In this document: piece after piece, positions 8,534 through 17,363 of the stretch
Position numbering within the stretch: the first letter of the stretch is position 1
Layout: the number at the start of each line of letters is the position of its first letter
Assembly: GCA_964553105.1 (NCBI GenBank)
Contig: CAZKJO010000002.1
Location: forward strand, 9,365 to 73,364
Length of the DNA stretch: 64,000 bases
Direction: 5' to 3'
Source of the DNA: Profundicola sp964553105
GTDB taxonomy: Bacteria; Bacteroidota; Bacteroidia; Flavobacteriales; Weeksellaceae
Position numbers and translations under genes: made by a program
The notes under the pieces: generated by a model
Databases searched by the model: none
What the model was told of the DNA's origin: nothing
Seen by the model: the letters and a program-made list of their open reading frames with translations, nothing else

Positions 8534-8575
8534 AATCTATTATCGTTTAAAAAACTTAAACTTTCTTATCAAAAA

Positions 8576-8845
8576 TTACCAGCTTGCTTTTTTCACACCT
8601 GGGATTAAACCGCTTAGTGCAAGTTCACGGAAAGTAACACGTGATACTCCAAACTGACGCATATATCCTCTTGGTCTCCCTGTTAACTTGCATCTGTTAT
8701 GTAATCTAACAGGTGATGCATTTTTTGGTAATCTTTGCAATGCTTCGTAATCTCCAGCTTCTTTTAAAGCTTTACGCTTATCCGCATACTTTGCTACCAT
8801 TCTTTGTCTCTTACGCTCGCGCGCTTTCATGCTTTCTTTAGCCAT
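8576..8845 (-). CDS. rpsN: 30S ribosomal protein S14
   Basis: S14 binds in the 30S head. The 89-residue protein begins MAKESMKARERKRQRMVAKY and ends in LHNRCKLTGRPRGYMRQFGVSR...SGLIPGVKKASW. It has one Cys in place of the CxxC-CxxC zinc ribbon, so it is the zinc-free (C-minus) class of intermediate length. It starts 2 bases after rplE and is followed by a terminator rather than by rpsH. Confidence 0.97.
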   Translation of the reverse strand: MAKESMKARERKRQRMVAKYADKRKALKEAGDYEALQRLPKNASPVRLHNRCKLTGRPRGYMRQFGVSRVTFRELALSGLIPGVKKASW

Positions 8846-8847
8846 AA

Positions 8848-9411
8848 TTATTGATTCTTTTTAAATGGTAAACCGAATTTTTCTAACAATGATTTTGCTT
8901 CTTTATCTGTTTGTGCAGAAGTAACAAAAGTAATATTCAATCCTTGGATTTTCTTTACTTTGTCAATATTTATTTCCGGGAAAATAATTTGTTCTGTAAT
9001 TCCCAAATTGAAGTTACCTCTACCATCGAATCCATTCGTGCTAATTCCGTTAAAATCACGTACTCGAGGTAATGCAGAAGAGATCAAACGATCTAAAAAT
9101 TCATACATTTTCTCTTTACGTAATGTAACCTTAACACCAATAGGCATTCCTTTTCTAAGTTTGAAGTTAGCAACGTCCTTCTTAGAATTGGTAGGTACAG
9201 CTTTTTGACCTGTAATCATTGCCATTTCTTCTAAGGCATAATCGATAATTTTCTTATCAGCTACAGCGTCACCTAAACCTTGGCTTACTACAATTTTCTC
9301 TAGAACAGGAACCTGCATAACAGATGAATAGCCAAATTCTTCTTTCAAAGCCGGAACAATCTTATCTTTATAATCCTGTGCCGGACGTGGTATATAATTT
9401 TGTGTACTCAT
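8848..9411 (-). CDS. rplE: 50S ribosomal protein L5
   Basis: L5 binds 5S rRNA and contacts P-site tRNA. The start at 9411 gives MSTQNYIPRPAQDYKDKIVPAL and 187 residues, with a 4-base gap to rplX; the open frame runs back to 9444 but would overlap rplX. The family motifs KIVVSQGLGDAVADKK, TGQKAVPTNSKK and RVRDFNGISTNGFDGRGNFN are present. Confidence 0.96.
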   Translation of the reverse strand: MSTQNYIPRPAQDYKDKIVPALKEEFGYSSVMQVPVLEKIVVSQGLGDAVADKKIIDYALEEMAMITGQKAVPTNSKKDVANFKLRKGMPIGVKVTLRKEKMYEFLDRLISSALPRVRDFNGISTNGFDGRGNFNLGITEQIIFPEINIDKVKKIQGLNITFVTSAQTDKEAKSLLEKFGLPFKKNQ

Positions 9412-9415
9412 TTCT

Positions 9416-9730
9416 TTAAACGGTTTTACCTGATTTCTTAGCAAATCTTACTTTTTTATCATCTTCCATTCTGTATCCAACTTTGGTAGCTTTTCCAGTT
9501 TCTGGATCTACTAATGCCAAGTTAGAAATATGGATGGGAGCTTCCATTTCTACAATTCCACCTTGTGGGCTTGTTGCAGACGGTTTTGTGTGTTTTTTGA
9601 TCATATTCAAACTCTGAACAACTGCACGGTTCTTAGAAGGAATAACTCTCACCACTTCTCCTGTCTTGCCTTTATCTCCACCGGCAAGCACTATTACCTG
9701 ATCTCCTTTTTTAATTTTAATTTTCGTCAT
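9416..9730 (-). CDS. rplX: 50S ribosomal protein L24
   Basis: L24 starts 50S assembly at the 5' end of 23S rRNA. The 104-residue protein has the N-terminal KOW motif (KIKKGDQVIVLAGGDKGKTGEV), and GGIVEMEAPIHISNLALVDP. Length equals that of E. coli. It lies 13 bases after rplN. Confidence 0.98.
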   Translation of the reverse strand: MTKIKIKKGDQVIVLAGGDKGKTGEVVRVIPSKNRAVVQSLNMIKKHTKPSATSPQGGIVEMEAPIHISNLALVDPETGKATKVGYRMEDDKKVRFAKKSGKTV

Positions 9731-9743
9731 GATTTGCTTCTTT

Positions 9744-10112
9744 TTAAAGTACTTCTGGTGCTAATGAAATAATCTTCATATACTGATTGTCACGTAACTC
9801 ACGTGCAACAGGACCAAAAACACGTGTCCCTTTCATTTCTCCATTATTATCTAATAACACTACTGCGTTATCATCAAATCGGATATAGGAACCATCTTTA
9901 CGACGTATTTCTTTTTTAGTTCTTACGACTACAGCTTTAGAAACCTGTCCCTTTTTAGCACTTCCGTTTGGAGTTGCTTCTTTGACAGAAACTACAACCT
10001 TGTCTCCGATTGAGGCATATCTTTTTCCTGTACCTCCTAGTACTCTAATAACTAAAGCTTCTCTAGCTCCAGTATTATCTGCTACTCTTAGTCTTGATTC
10101 TTGTTGTACCAT
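9744..10112 (-). CDS. rplN: 50S ribosomal protein L14
   Basis: L14 forms an inter-subunit bridge with 16S rRNA. The 122-residue protein begins MVQQESRLRVADNTGAREAL and has KKEIRRKDGSYIRFDDNAVVLL and GTRVFGPVARELRD, all family signatures. It lies 7 bases after rpsQ. Confidence 0.98.
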   Translation of the reverse strand: MVQQESRLRVADNTGAREALVIRVLGGTGKRYASIGDKVVVSVKEATPNGSAKKGQVSKAVVVRTKKEIRRKDGSYIRFDDNAVVLLDNNGEMKGTRVFGPVARELRDNQYMKIISLAPEVL

Positions 10113-10119
10113 GTTTCTA

Positions 10120-10374
10120 TTACTTAGCTCTTTCTATAATTTCTACAACTCTCCATCTCTTTCTCTTACTCAATGGACGAGTTTCCATAATTCTTACTGT
10201 ATCGCCTTCGTTACATTCATTTTGTTCATCGTGAGCAGTATACTTCTTCGTTTTCAAAATGAATTTCCCATACATTGGGTGTTTGTGGCGTTTTGTAGCT
10301 TCTACAACAATGGTTTTATCCATTTTGTTGCTTTTTACCAAACCTATACGTTCTTTTCTTAGATTTCTTTCCAT
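10120..10374 (-). CDS. rpsQ: 30S ribosomal protein S17
   Basis: S17 is an OB-fold protein that organises the 16S 5' domain. The 84-residue protein (same length as E. coli) has RIGLVKSNKMDKTIVVEATKR, HPMYGKFILKTKKYTAHDE and GDTVRIMETRPLSKRKRWRV. It lies 7 bases after rpmC. Confidence 0.98.
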   Translation of the reverse strand: MERNLRKERIGLVKSNKMDKTIVVEATKRHKHPMYGKFILKTKKYTAHDEQNECNEGDTVRIMETRPLSKRKRWRVVEIIERAK

Positions 10375-10381
10375 TGTTGTC

Positions 10382-10579
10382 TTATTTAGCTTCAGTTAAT
10401 TTTCTACTCAACTCAGTATTTAGCCTAGCAATGGTTTTACGCATGTATCTCAACTGGATTGGATTCTCAATTTGCGCCATTTTATGGCTAATTCTCAATT
10501 TCTCGTAGCTGGCTTTTTCTTCCTCCAACTTAGCTTGGATATCCTCTACCGTTAATTCTTTTATGTCTGATGCCTTCAT
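10382..10579 (-). CDS. rpmC: 50S ribosomal protein L29
   Basis: L29 lies by the peptide exit tunnel and helps bind SRP and trigger factor. The 65-residue helical-hairpin protein starts MKASDIKELTVEDIQAKLEE and contains the PIQLRYMRKTIARLNTEL signature. It lies 10 bases after rplP. Confidence 0.97.
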   Translation of the reverse strand: MKASDIKELTVEDIQAKLEEEKASYEKLRISHKMAQIENPIQLRYMRKTIARLNTELSRKLTEAK

Positions 10580-10589
10580 CTCTTATCTT

Positions 10590-11012
10590 TTAATCTTGTT
10601 GATAATCTCTAGCTACAACAAACTTGGTTTTAACCGGTAGTTTTTGAGCTGCTAAACGCAATGCTTCTTTAGCCAATTCCTCCGAAACTCCACCTACTTC
10701 GAACAAAACTCGTCCTGGTAAAACTGGAGCTACAAAGTATTCTGGAGCACCTTTACCTTTACCCATACGTACCTCTTGAGGTTTCTTCGTTACAGGCTTG
10801 TCTGGAAATATTTTAATCCAGATACTACCTTCACGTTTCAAATAACGTGTTGCGGCAATACGAGCTGCTTCTATTTGTCTAGCGGTAATCCACTTAGACT
10901 CTAGTGATTTGATCCCGAACTGACCGAACGCTAATTGATTTCCTCTTTGAGAGATACCTTTCTTAACGTTCTTTTGCGCCTTTCTATATTTTGTTCTTCT
11001 TGGTTGTAACAT
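10590..11012 (-). CDS. rplP: 50S ribosomal protein L16
   Basis: L16 helps place the A-site tRNA. The 140-residue protein starts MLQPRRTKYRKAQK and has GQFGIKSLESKWITARQIEAA, WIKIFPDKPVTKKPQEVRMGKG and APVLPGRVLFEVGG. It lies 20 bases after rpsC. Confidence 0.98.
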   Translation of the reverse strand: MLQPRRTKYRKAQKNVKKGISQRGNQLAFGQFGIKSLESKWITARQIEAARIAATRYLKREGSIWIKIFPDKPVTKKPQEVRMGKGKGAPEYFVAPVLPGRVLFEVGGVSEELAKEALRLAAQKLPVKTKFVVARDYQQD

Positions 11013-11032
11013 GATTCAAAATTCTTTAAAAT

Positions 11033-11752
11033 TTATGATCTTTTACGATCACGACGACGATCTGTTCTTCTTCCGCCACCTCCTTTTTGTTTTTTCTGTA
11101 GGCCTACTAATGGTGATAAATCGCGTTTTCCGTAAACTTCACCTTTCATAATCCATACTTTAACTCCTAATCTACCATAAGTAGTATGAGCTTCTACCAA
11201 AGCATAATCAATATCTGCTCTGAATGTTGATAATGGAATTCTTCCTTCTTTGTAAGTCTCTGTACGTGCCATCTCAGCACCATTTAACCTACCGGAAATC
11301 TGAATTTTAATTCCTTCAGCATTCATTCTCATAGCTGCAGCGATTGCCATCTTAATAGCACGACGGTAAGAGATACGATTCTCAATTTGTCTAGCAATAC
11401 TGTCCCCTACAAGCTTAGCATCGATTTCAGGTCTTTTGATTTCAAAAATGTTAATTTGAACATCTTTACCTGTAAGTTGCTTTAACTCTTCTTTTAACTT
11501 ATCAACTTCGCTACCACCTTTACCAATAATGATACCCGGACGGGCTGTTGTAATAGTAATTGTGATTAACTTTAATGTTCTTTCTATATAAATATTAGAA
11601 ACACTTGCTTTTTGTAAACGAGCTCCTAAATATTTTCTAATCTTAGCATCCTCTGCTAATTTATCTCCATAGTCTTTACCACCATACCAGTTAGAATCCC
11701 AACCGCGGATAATTCCTAATCTATTTCCTATTGGATTTGTCTTCTGACCCAT
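11033..11752 (-). CDS. rpsC: 30S ribosomal protein S3
   Basis: S3 lines the mRNA entry channel. The 239-residue protein starts MGQKTNPIGNRLGIIRGWDS, carries a type II KH domain with the GIIIGKGGSEVDKL loop near residue 75, and the C-terminal RISGRLNGAEMARTE-type segment, then a basic Gly/Arg tail (GGGGRRTDRRRDRKRS). It lies 2 bases after rplV. Confidence 0.98.
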   Translation of the reverse strand: MGQKTNPIGNRLGIIRGWDSNWYGGKDYGDKLAEDAKIRKYLGARLQKASVSNIYIERTLKLITITITTARPGIIIGKGGSEVDKLKEELKQLTGKDVQINIFEIKRPEIDAKLVGDSIARQIENRISYRRAIKMAIAAAMRMNAEGIKIQISGRLNGAEMARTETYKEGRIPLSTFRADIDYALVEAHTTYGRLGVKVWIMKGEVYGKRDLSPLVGLQKKQKGGGGRRTDRRRDRKRS

Positions 11753-11754
11753 AA

Positions 11755-12162
11755 TTATTGATTCTCTTTGGTTTTACTACCTAATATTATTGTTACGTGA
11801 TTAGAACGCTTACGGATTCTATGTGCTCTACCTTGAGGCGCTGGACGCAATCTCTTTAATTGACGTGCACTGTCTACATTAATTTCCTTAACATATAGTT
11901 GTGCATCTTCGATGTCCATATCCTCGTTCTTAGCTTGCCAGTTAGCAATGGCAGATAAAACTAATTTCTCTAATCTCTCTGATGCTTCTTTCTTAGAATA
12001 CTTAAGAATATACAATGCCTTAGTTACATCTTCTCCTCTAATAATATCGGCTACTAATCTCATCTTACGCGGAGAGGTTGGGCAGTTATTTAATTTAGCA
12101 AAAGCTAAATCTTTCTTTGCCTCTTTTAACAATTCAGCGCTATTTCTTTTTCTACTTCCCAT
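11755..12162 (-). CDS. rplV: 50S ribosomal protein L22
   Basis: L22 sends a beta hairpin into the exit tunnel. The 135-residue protein has LNNCPTSPRKMRLVADIIRG and the tunnel loop region LKRLRPAPQGRAHRIRKRSN near the C-terminus. An N-terminal extension makes it about 25 residues longer than E. coli L22, which is common in this phylum. It lies 8 bases after rpsS. Confidence 0.97.
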   Translation of the reverse strand: MGSRKRNSAELLKEAKKDLAFAKLNNCPTSPRKMRLVADIIRGEDVTKALYILKYSKKEASERLEKLVLSAIANWQAKNEDMDIEDAQLYVKEINVDSARQLKRLRPAPQGRAHRIRKRSNHVTIILGSKTKENQ

Positions 12163-12170
12163 AGCTTATA

Positions 12171-12449
12171 TTATTTTTTACCTTTATTTTTTGCTCCTGC
12201 GTGTCCTCTAAAAGTACGTGTTGGAGAAAATTCGCCTAATTTGTGACCTACCATGTTTTCTGTTACATAAACAGGAATAAATTGTTTTCCATTATGTACA
12301 GCGATGGTTTGTCCAACAAAGTCGGGAGAGATCATTGATGCTCTCGACCAGGTTTTAATGACAGTCTTCTTACCGCTCTCAACGTTATCGTTAACTTTCT
12401 TTTCTAGCTTATAATGGATATAAGGTCCCTTTTTTAATGAACGTGCCAT
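12171..12449 (-). CDS. rpsS: 30S ribosomal protein S19
   Basis: S19 works with S13 in the 30S head. The 92-residue protein (same length as E. coli) starts MARSLKKGPYIHYKLEKKV and has IKTWSRASMISPDFVGQTIAVHNG split into family motifs, ending GEFSPTRTFRGHAGAKNKGKK. It lies 3 bases after rplB. Confidence 0.98.
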   Translation of the reverse strand: MARSLKKGPYIHYKLEKKVNDNVESGKKTVIKTWSRASMISPDFVGQTIAVHNGKQFIPVYVTENMVGHKLGEFSPTRTFRGHAGAKNKGKK

Positions 12450-12452
12450 AAA

Positions 12453-13274
12453 TTATTTCTTTCTTCTTTCTATGATATACTTATTAGACGCCTTCTTCTT
12501 GTAACGAGTCTTGTAACCTTTAGCAGGAACGCCATTTTTATTTCTAGGGATTCCACCAGTCGCACGACCTTCACCACCACCCATTGGGTGATCTACAGGA
12601 TTCATTACCATTGAACGAGTTCTAGGTCTAATCCCTTTCCATCTTGTTCTACCAGCTTTTCCACTAACTTCTGTTTGGTGATCTGAATTAGATACAGCAC
12701 CAATTGTAGCTCTACATTCTACCAATACCAATCTAATCTCGCTAGATGGCATTTTAATAGTTGCATATCTTCCTTCTCTAGCGATTAATTGACCGTATGA
12801 TCCTGCGCTACGAGCCATGATAGCTCCTTGTCCAGGTCTCAATTCGATGCAAGACACAACAGTACCTAAAGGCATGTTTTTCAACTTCATGCAATTACCT
12901 GCATCGGGAGCTGTTTCCTCACCGTTATGGATAGTTTGCCCAACTTTTAAACCGTTAGTTGCTACGATATACCTCTTCTCACCATCTTTATATTGCACTA
13001 ATGCAATAAAAGCTGTTCTATTTGGATCGTATTCGATGCTTAGCACTTCTGCACTACCATCTTTATCTCTCTTGAAATCTATTATACGATATTTCTTCTT
13101 GTGTCCTCCACCAATGAAACGCATCGTCATTTTTCCGGTATTGTTACGACCACCTGACTTAGAGATACCTTTAGTCAAAGATTTCTCTGGTTTTGAGGTT
13201 GTAATTTGATCGAAATTATTAACGATTCTAAATCGTTGTCCAGGTGTTGTTGGTTTTAATTTTCTTACTGACAT
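12453..13274 (-). CDS. rplB: 50S ribosomal protein L2
   Basis: L2 is needed for subunit joining and peptidyl transfer. The 273-residue protein (same length as E. coli) has the OB-fold region with GGGHKKKYRIIDFKRDKDG and the C-terminal NPVDHPMGGGEGRATGG loop that holds the conserved His near the active centre. It lies 11 bases after rplW. Confidence 0.98.
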   Translation of the reverse strand: MSVRKLKPTTPGQRFRIVNNFDQITTSKPEKSLTKGISKSGGRNNTGKMTMRFIGGGHKKKYRIIDFKRDKDGSAEVLSIEYDPNRTAFIALVQYKDGEKRYIVATNGLKVGQTIHNGEETAPDAGNCMKLKNMPLGTVVSCIELRPGQGAIMARSAGSYGQLIAREGRYATIKMPSSEIRLVLVECRATIGAVSNSDHQTEVSGKAGRTRWKGIRPRTRSMVMNPVDHPMGGGEGRATGGIPRNKNGVPAKGYKTRYKKKASNKYIIERRKK

Positions 13275-13285
13275 GATTCTACTTC

Positions 13286-13576
13286 TTAAATGTTACCGTA
13301 TAAATCAATTTCCTGACCTTCTTCAATCTGCACAACAGCTTTCTTTAACTTATTAGTTTTTCCGATTTGGAAACCAGTTTTCGTGTTGCGCGTCTTTATC
13401 TTTGGTGCGTAAATCATAGTACGAACGTCTAGAACATCTACACCATACAAATCTTGAATTGCTTTCTTGATTTGGATCTTATTTGCTTCGGTATGTACAT
13501 AAAAAGCATAGCGATTATTCATCTCTGAATCTCGGGTTGCTTTTTCTGTTATTACAGGTCTTAAAATGATACTCAT
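13286..13576 (-). CDS. rplW: 50S ribosomal protein L23
   Basis: L23 docks trigger factor and SRP at the tunnel exit. The 96-residue protein starts MSIILRPVITEKATRDSEMN and has YAFYVHTEANKIQIKKAIQDLYGVDV as two adjoining motifs. It lies 7 bases after rplD. Confidence 0.97.
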   Translation of the reverse strand: MSIILRPVITEKATRDSEMNNRYAFYVHTEANKIQIKKAIQDLYGVDVLDVRTMIYAPKIKTRNTKTGFQIGKTNKLKKAVVQIEEGQEIDLYGNI

Positions 13577-13583
13577 ATTCGTT

Positions 13584-14213
13584 CTACTTTCTTAAATTTT
13601 CCTGAAGCTTGTCAATCGAACTCTCGAATAAGACAAGATCGGACGCATTCATAATATCGTAACTTGTTAACTCTGAGAAATTTACAACTTTAACTCCTTG
13701 TAAATTTCGGGACGACAAATATACGTTTTTATTTGAATCCCCCAATACAAATACAGATTTTTTATTTGTCAAACTTAAATTCTCTAAAATTTGACTAAAA
13801 TCTTTGGTTCTTGGAGCATCAAAAGTGAAGTCCTCCATAACACGAATTGCATTGTCTAAAGCTTTTTGACTAAGGGCAGATTTTTTGGCTGCTCTTTTCT
13901 GTGCTTTGTTCAATTTGAAACTGTAGTTTCTTGGTCTAGGACCGAATACTCTACCTCCACCTTTGAACAATGGGTTTTTAATATCACCTGCACGAGCGGT
14001 ACCTGTACCTTTCTGCTTCTTAATTTTCTTTGTACTACCTGTAATCTCAGCTCTTTCTTTTGCTTTGTGCGTACCTTGACGCAAGTTTGCTAAGTGTTGC
14101 TTAACTTCTAGGTAAACTGTATGTTGACTTGGTTCGATTCCGAAGATGCTTGCATCTAAAGTAACCTTCTTACCAGTCTCCTTACCTGTTTTATCTAATA
14201 CTGTTAATTCCAT
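13584..14213 (-). CDS. rplD: 50S ribosomal protein L4
   Basis: L4 lines the exit tunnel and in some bacteria represses the S10 operon. The 209-residue protein has the internal loop KKQKGTGTARAGDIKNPLFKGG and FGPRPRNYSFKLNKAQKRAAKKSAL. Its start overlaps the rplC stop by 10 bases (14204-14213), which suggests translational coupling. Confidence 0.97.
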   Translation of the reverse strand: MELTVLDKTGKETGKKVTLDASIFGIEPSQHTVYLEVKQHLANLRQGTHKAKERAEITGSTKKIKKQKGTGTARAGDIKNPLFKGGGRVFGPRPRNYSFKLNKAQKRAAKKSALSQKALDNAIRVMEDFTFDAPRTKDFSQILENLSLTNKKSVFVLGDSNKNVYLSSRNLQGVKVVNFSELTSYDIMNASDLVLFESSIDKLQENLRK

Positions 14214-14830
14214 TTTCTTATAATTACGTATGAATTTTTAGGACCAGGAACTGCACCCTTTACAATCAAAAGATTCTTATCCTCATCAACTTTAATAACT
14301 TGCAAGTTCTGGATTGTAACTTTTTTGTTACCCATCTGACCAGCCATTCTCATTCCTTTGAATACTCTGGATGGATCCGAACCAGCACCAATAGAACCTG
14401 GTGCTCTCAATCTGTTGTGCTGACCATGCGTAGCTTGACCAACCCCACCAAAACCGTGACGTTTTACAACACCTTGAAAACCTTTACCCTTAGAAGTACC
14501 AGTAACATCAACAAATTCACCTTCTTTGAAAAGGTCAACATTGATTTCTTGCCCTAATGATAAATCATTAACAAACTCTCCCTGAAATTCCACCAATTTA
14601 TACTTTGGCGTAGTGCCGGCTTTTTTGAAGTGACCCGTCATGGCCTTGCCAACATTCTTTTCTTTCTTGTCATCGAAACCTAACTGAACGGCTACATAAC
14701 CATCTTTGTCTTGGGTTCTGACCTGCGTAACGACACAAGGACCTGCTTGAATAATAGTACAAGGAATGTTTTTACCATTCTCGTCATACAAGCTTGTCAT
14801 TGCAATCTTTTTTCCTATAATTCCTGACAT
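14204..14830 (-). CDS. rplC: 50S ribosomal protein L3
   Basis: L3 reaches toward the peptidyl transferase centre. The 208-residue protein starts MSGIIGKKIAMTSLYDENGK and has DVTGTSKGKGFQGVVKRHGF, the family signature with the conserved methylatable Gln region, and GSIGAGSDPSRVFKGMRMAG. A 75-base gap with a strong hairpin (14858-14880) separates it from rpsJ. Confidence 0.98.
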   Translation of the reverse strand: MSGIIGKKIAMTSLYDENGKNIPCTIIQAGPCVVTQVRTQDKDGYVAVQLGFDDKKEKNVGKAMTGHFKKAGTTPKYKLVEFQGEFVNDLSLGQEINVDLFKEGEFVDVTGTSKGKGFQGVVKRHGFGGVGQATHGQHNRLRAPGSIGAGSDPSRVFKGMRMAGQMGNKKVTIQNLQVIKVDEDKNLLIVKGAVPGPKNSYVIIRKWN

Positions 14831-14857
14831 TCTTTATTTGATATAAGATGAAAATGC

Positions 14858-14880
14858 AGCACCCAGAAATTCTGAGCGCT
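14858..14880 (-). promoter_or_regulatory. Hairpin in the rpsJ-rplC leader gap
   Basis: On the minus strand AGCGCTCAGA and TCTGGGTGCT pair over 10 positions (two G-T wobbles) around a 3-base loop. There is no long T-run after it, so it is more likely an mRNA control or processing element ahead of rplC-rplD than a terminator. A ribosomal-protein (L4-type) feedback site is one possibility. Confidence 0.45.
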
Positions 14881-14905
14881 ACACTGCCATTATTTTACTT
14901 TTTAA

Positions 14906-15211
14906 CTAAACTTTGATTTCTACTTCAACTCCACTAGGTAACTCAAGCTTCATCAATGCATCTACTGTTTTAGATGAAGAGCTATAGATATCCAACAATC
15001 TCTTGTGAGCATTTAATTGAAATTGTTCACGAGCTTTTTTGTTTACGTGTGGTGAACGCAAAACTGTGAAAATTCTTTTGTTTGTTGGTAATGGAATTGG
15101 TCCATTAACTACCGCTCCTGTAGATTTTACAGTTTTAACGATCTTCTCAGCTGATTTATCAACCAAATTGTAATCGTACGATTTTAATTTTATTCTAATT
15201 TTTTGACTCAT
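14906..15211 (-). CDS. rpsJ: 30S ribosomal protein S10
   Basis: S10 sits in the 30S head and also acts as NusE in antitermination. The 101-residue protein starts MSQKIRIKLKSYDYNLVDKSA, has the GAVVNGPIPLPTNKRIFTVL loop and RSPHVNKKAREQFQLNAHKR. It follows fusA by 11 bases with no tuf gene between, as is usual in Bacteroidota. Confidence 0.98.
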   Translation of the reverse strand: MSQKIRIKLKSYDYNLVDKSAEKIVKTVKSTGAVVNGPIPLPTNKRIFTVLRSPHVNKKAREQFQLNAHKRLLDIYSSSSKTVDALMKLELPSGVEVEIKV

Positions 15212-15222
15212 TTCTCAACTAA

Positions 15223-17355
15223 TTAATCTTCGCTAGTTCCTTTTGCTTTTGCAATTACCTCTTCAGCTACACTCGTTGGAGCTGGTTCGTATTTTTCAAA
15301 TTCCATTGTTGAAGTTGCACGTCCAGAAGATAAAGTTCTTAAGGAAGTTACATATCCAAACATCTCAGATAATGGCGCAGTTGCCTTAATTACCTTAGCG
15401 TTATTTCTATCGCTCATTCCCGAAGGCAAACCTCTACGTCTGTTTAAGTCTCCTACAATATCACCCATGTTTTCTTCGGGAGTTAATACCTCCAATTTCA
15501 TAATAGGTTCCATAATCGTTGGCTTAGCTTTCTTAGCAGCATTTCTGAATCCCATTTTAGCAGCTAATTCGAACGATAATTGATCCGAATCCACTGGGTG
15601 GAAAGATCCATCTTTAAGCGTAACTTTCATAGACTCTACTTCGTATCCAGCTAAAGGACCATTTTTCATAGCTTCTTTAAAGCCTTTCTCTACAGAAGGG
15701 ATAAATTCTTTAGGAATGTTACCACCTTTAATCTCGTTAATAAACTGTAAACCTACTACTCCTTCGTCTGCTGGTCCAATTGTAAATACGATATCAGCGA
15801 ATTTACCACGACCTCCTGATTGTTTCTTATAAGTTTCTCTGTGATCTGCTTCACCTAAAATAGCCTCTTTGTATTCTACTTGAGGTTGACCTTGGTTAAC
15901 ATCTACTTTGAACTCTCTTTTTAAACGATCAACAATAATATCTAGGTGTAACTCACCCATTCCAGAAATAATTGTTTGACCTGAAGCCTCATCAGTTTTA
16001 ACAACGAATGTTGGATCTTCTTCAGAAAGTTTAGCCAAAGCCATTCCTAATTTATCCATATCTGCTTTAGATTTAGGCTCAACTGCGATACCAATTACTG
16101 GATCTGGGAAGTCCATACTTTCTAATACAATTGGATGTTTTTCGTCAGACAATGTATCACCTGTCTTAATATCTTTAAATCCTACTGCCGCTCCAATATC
16201 TCCAGCCTCAATGAAATCGATAGGTTCTTGTTTTGAAGAGTGCATTTGATAAATTCTAGAAATACGCTCTTTATTTCCTGAACGATTGTTCAATACATAA
16301 GAACCAGCATCTAATCTACCAGAGTAGGCACGGAAGAATGCTAAACGCCCTACGAAAGGATCCGTTGCAATCTTAAATGCTAAAGCAGCAAATGGTTCAT
16401 CTACTGAAGGCTTTCTCTTTTCTGCAGCATCAGTATCAGGGTTTGTTCCCTCAATAGCCTCAATATCTAAAGGAGAAGGTAAGTAACGACATACAGCGTC
16501 CAACATAAATTGAACTCCTTTGTTCTTGAATGAAGAACCACATGTCATTGGAATAATTGCCATATCTAAAGTAGCAGCTCTCAATGCTCTGTGAATTTCT
16601 TCTTCAGTAATAGAATCTGAATCGTCTAAATATTTTTCTAATATAGCTTCGTCATACTCAGCTACATTTTCCAGCAAGTTCATTCTAAGCTCAGCAGCTT
16701 GTTCTTTTAAATCCTCAGGGATTTCAATCTCATCGTAAGTTGATCCGTAGTTCTCATCATGCCAAACAATAGCACGGTTTTTAACTAAATCCACAACCCC
16801 TCTGAAATCCTCTTCGTCACCAATGTTAATAACGATAGGCACTGCATTAGAACCTAACATTTCTTTAACTTGATTACATACGTTAAGGAAATCTGCTCCT
16901 TGACGATCCATCTTGTTAACGAAACCTAAACGAGGTACTTTATAGTTATCAGCAAGTCTCCAGTTAGTTTCTGATTGAGGCTCGACACCATCAACAGCAC
17001 TAAATAAGAAAACTAATCCGTCTAATACTCTTAATGATCTATTTACCTCTACTGTAAAGTCAACGTGACCCGGAGTATCGATAATATTAAAGTGGTATCC
17101 TTTTGCATCTGCAGTTGGTTGACCATTCTCCTTAGGAAAAGTCCAAGTACAAGTTGTAGCTGCAGAAGTAATTGTAATACCTCTTTCAGCCTCTTGATCC
17201 ATCCAGTCCATAGTAGAAGTACCCTCATGAGTTTCACCCATTTTGTGGTTCTTACCGGTATAGAAAAGAATTCTTTCCGTAGTTGTTGTCTTACCCGCAT
17301 CAATATGCGCAGCAATACCTATGTTTCTTGTGTATTTTAAATCTCTTGTTCCCAT
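15223..17355 (-). CDS. fusA: Translation elongation factor G
   Basis: EF-G is the translocation GTPase. The 710-residue protein has G1 (AHIDAGKTT, residues 16-24), the switch I RGITIT, G3 (DTPGHVDF), G4 (NKMDRQGAD), then domains II-V including GMGELHLDIIVDRL and the domain IV loop region GSFHPVDSDQLSFELAA. Length is near the usual 700. It lies 8 bases after rpsG. Confidence 0.98.
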   Translation of the reverse strand: MGTRDLKYTRNIGIAAHIDAGKTTTTERILFYTGKNHKMGETHEGTSTMDWMDQEAERGITITSAATTCTWTFPKENGQPTADAKGYHFNIIDTPGHVDFTVEVNRSLRVLDGLVFLFSAVDGVEPQSETNWRLADNYKVPRLGFVNKMDRQGADFLNVCNQVKEMLGSNAVPIVINIGDEEDFRGVVDLVKNRAIVWHDENYGSTYDEIEIPEDLKEQAAELRMNLLENVAEYDEAILEKYLDDSDSITEEEIHRALRAATLDMAIIPMTCGSSFKNKGVQFMLDAVCRYLPSPLDIEAIEGTNPDTDAAEKRKPSVDEPFAALAFKIATDPFVGRLAFFRAYSGRLDAGSYVLNNRSGNKERISRIYQMHSSKQEPIDFIEAGDIGAAVGFKDIKTGDTLSDEKHPIVLESMDFPDPVIGIAVEPKSKADMDKLGMALAKLSEEDPTFVVKTDEASGQTIISGMGELHLDIIVDRLKREFKVDVNQGQPQVEYKEAILGEADHRETYKKQSGGRGKFADIVFTIGPADEGVVGLQFINEIKGGNIPKEFIPSVEKGFKEAMKNGPLAGYEVESMKVTLKDGSFHPVDSDQLSFELAAKMGFRNAAKKAKPTIMEPIMKLEVLTPEENMGDIVGDLNRRRGLPSGMSDRNNAKVIKATAPLSEMFGYVTSLRTLSSGRATSTMEFEKYEPAPTSVAEEVIAKAKGTSED

Positions 17356-17363
17356 CGTCTGTT

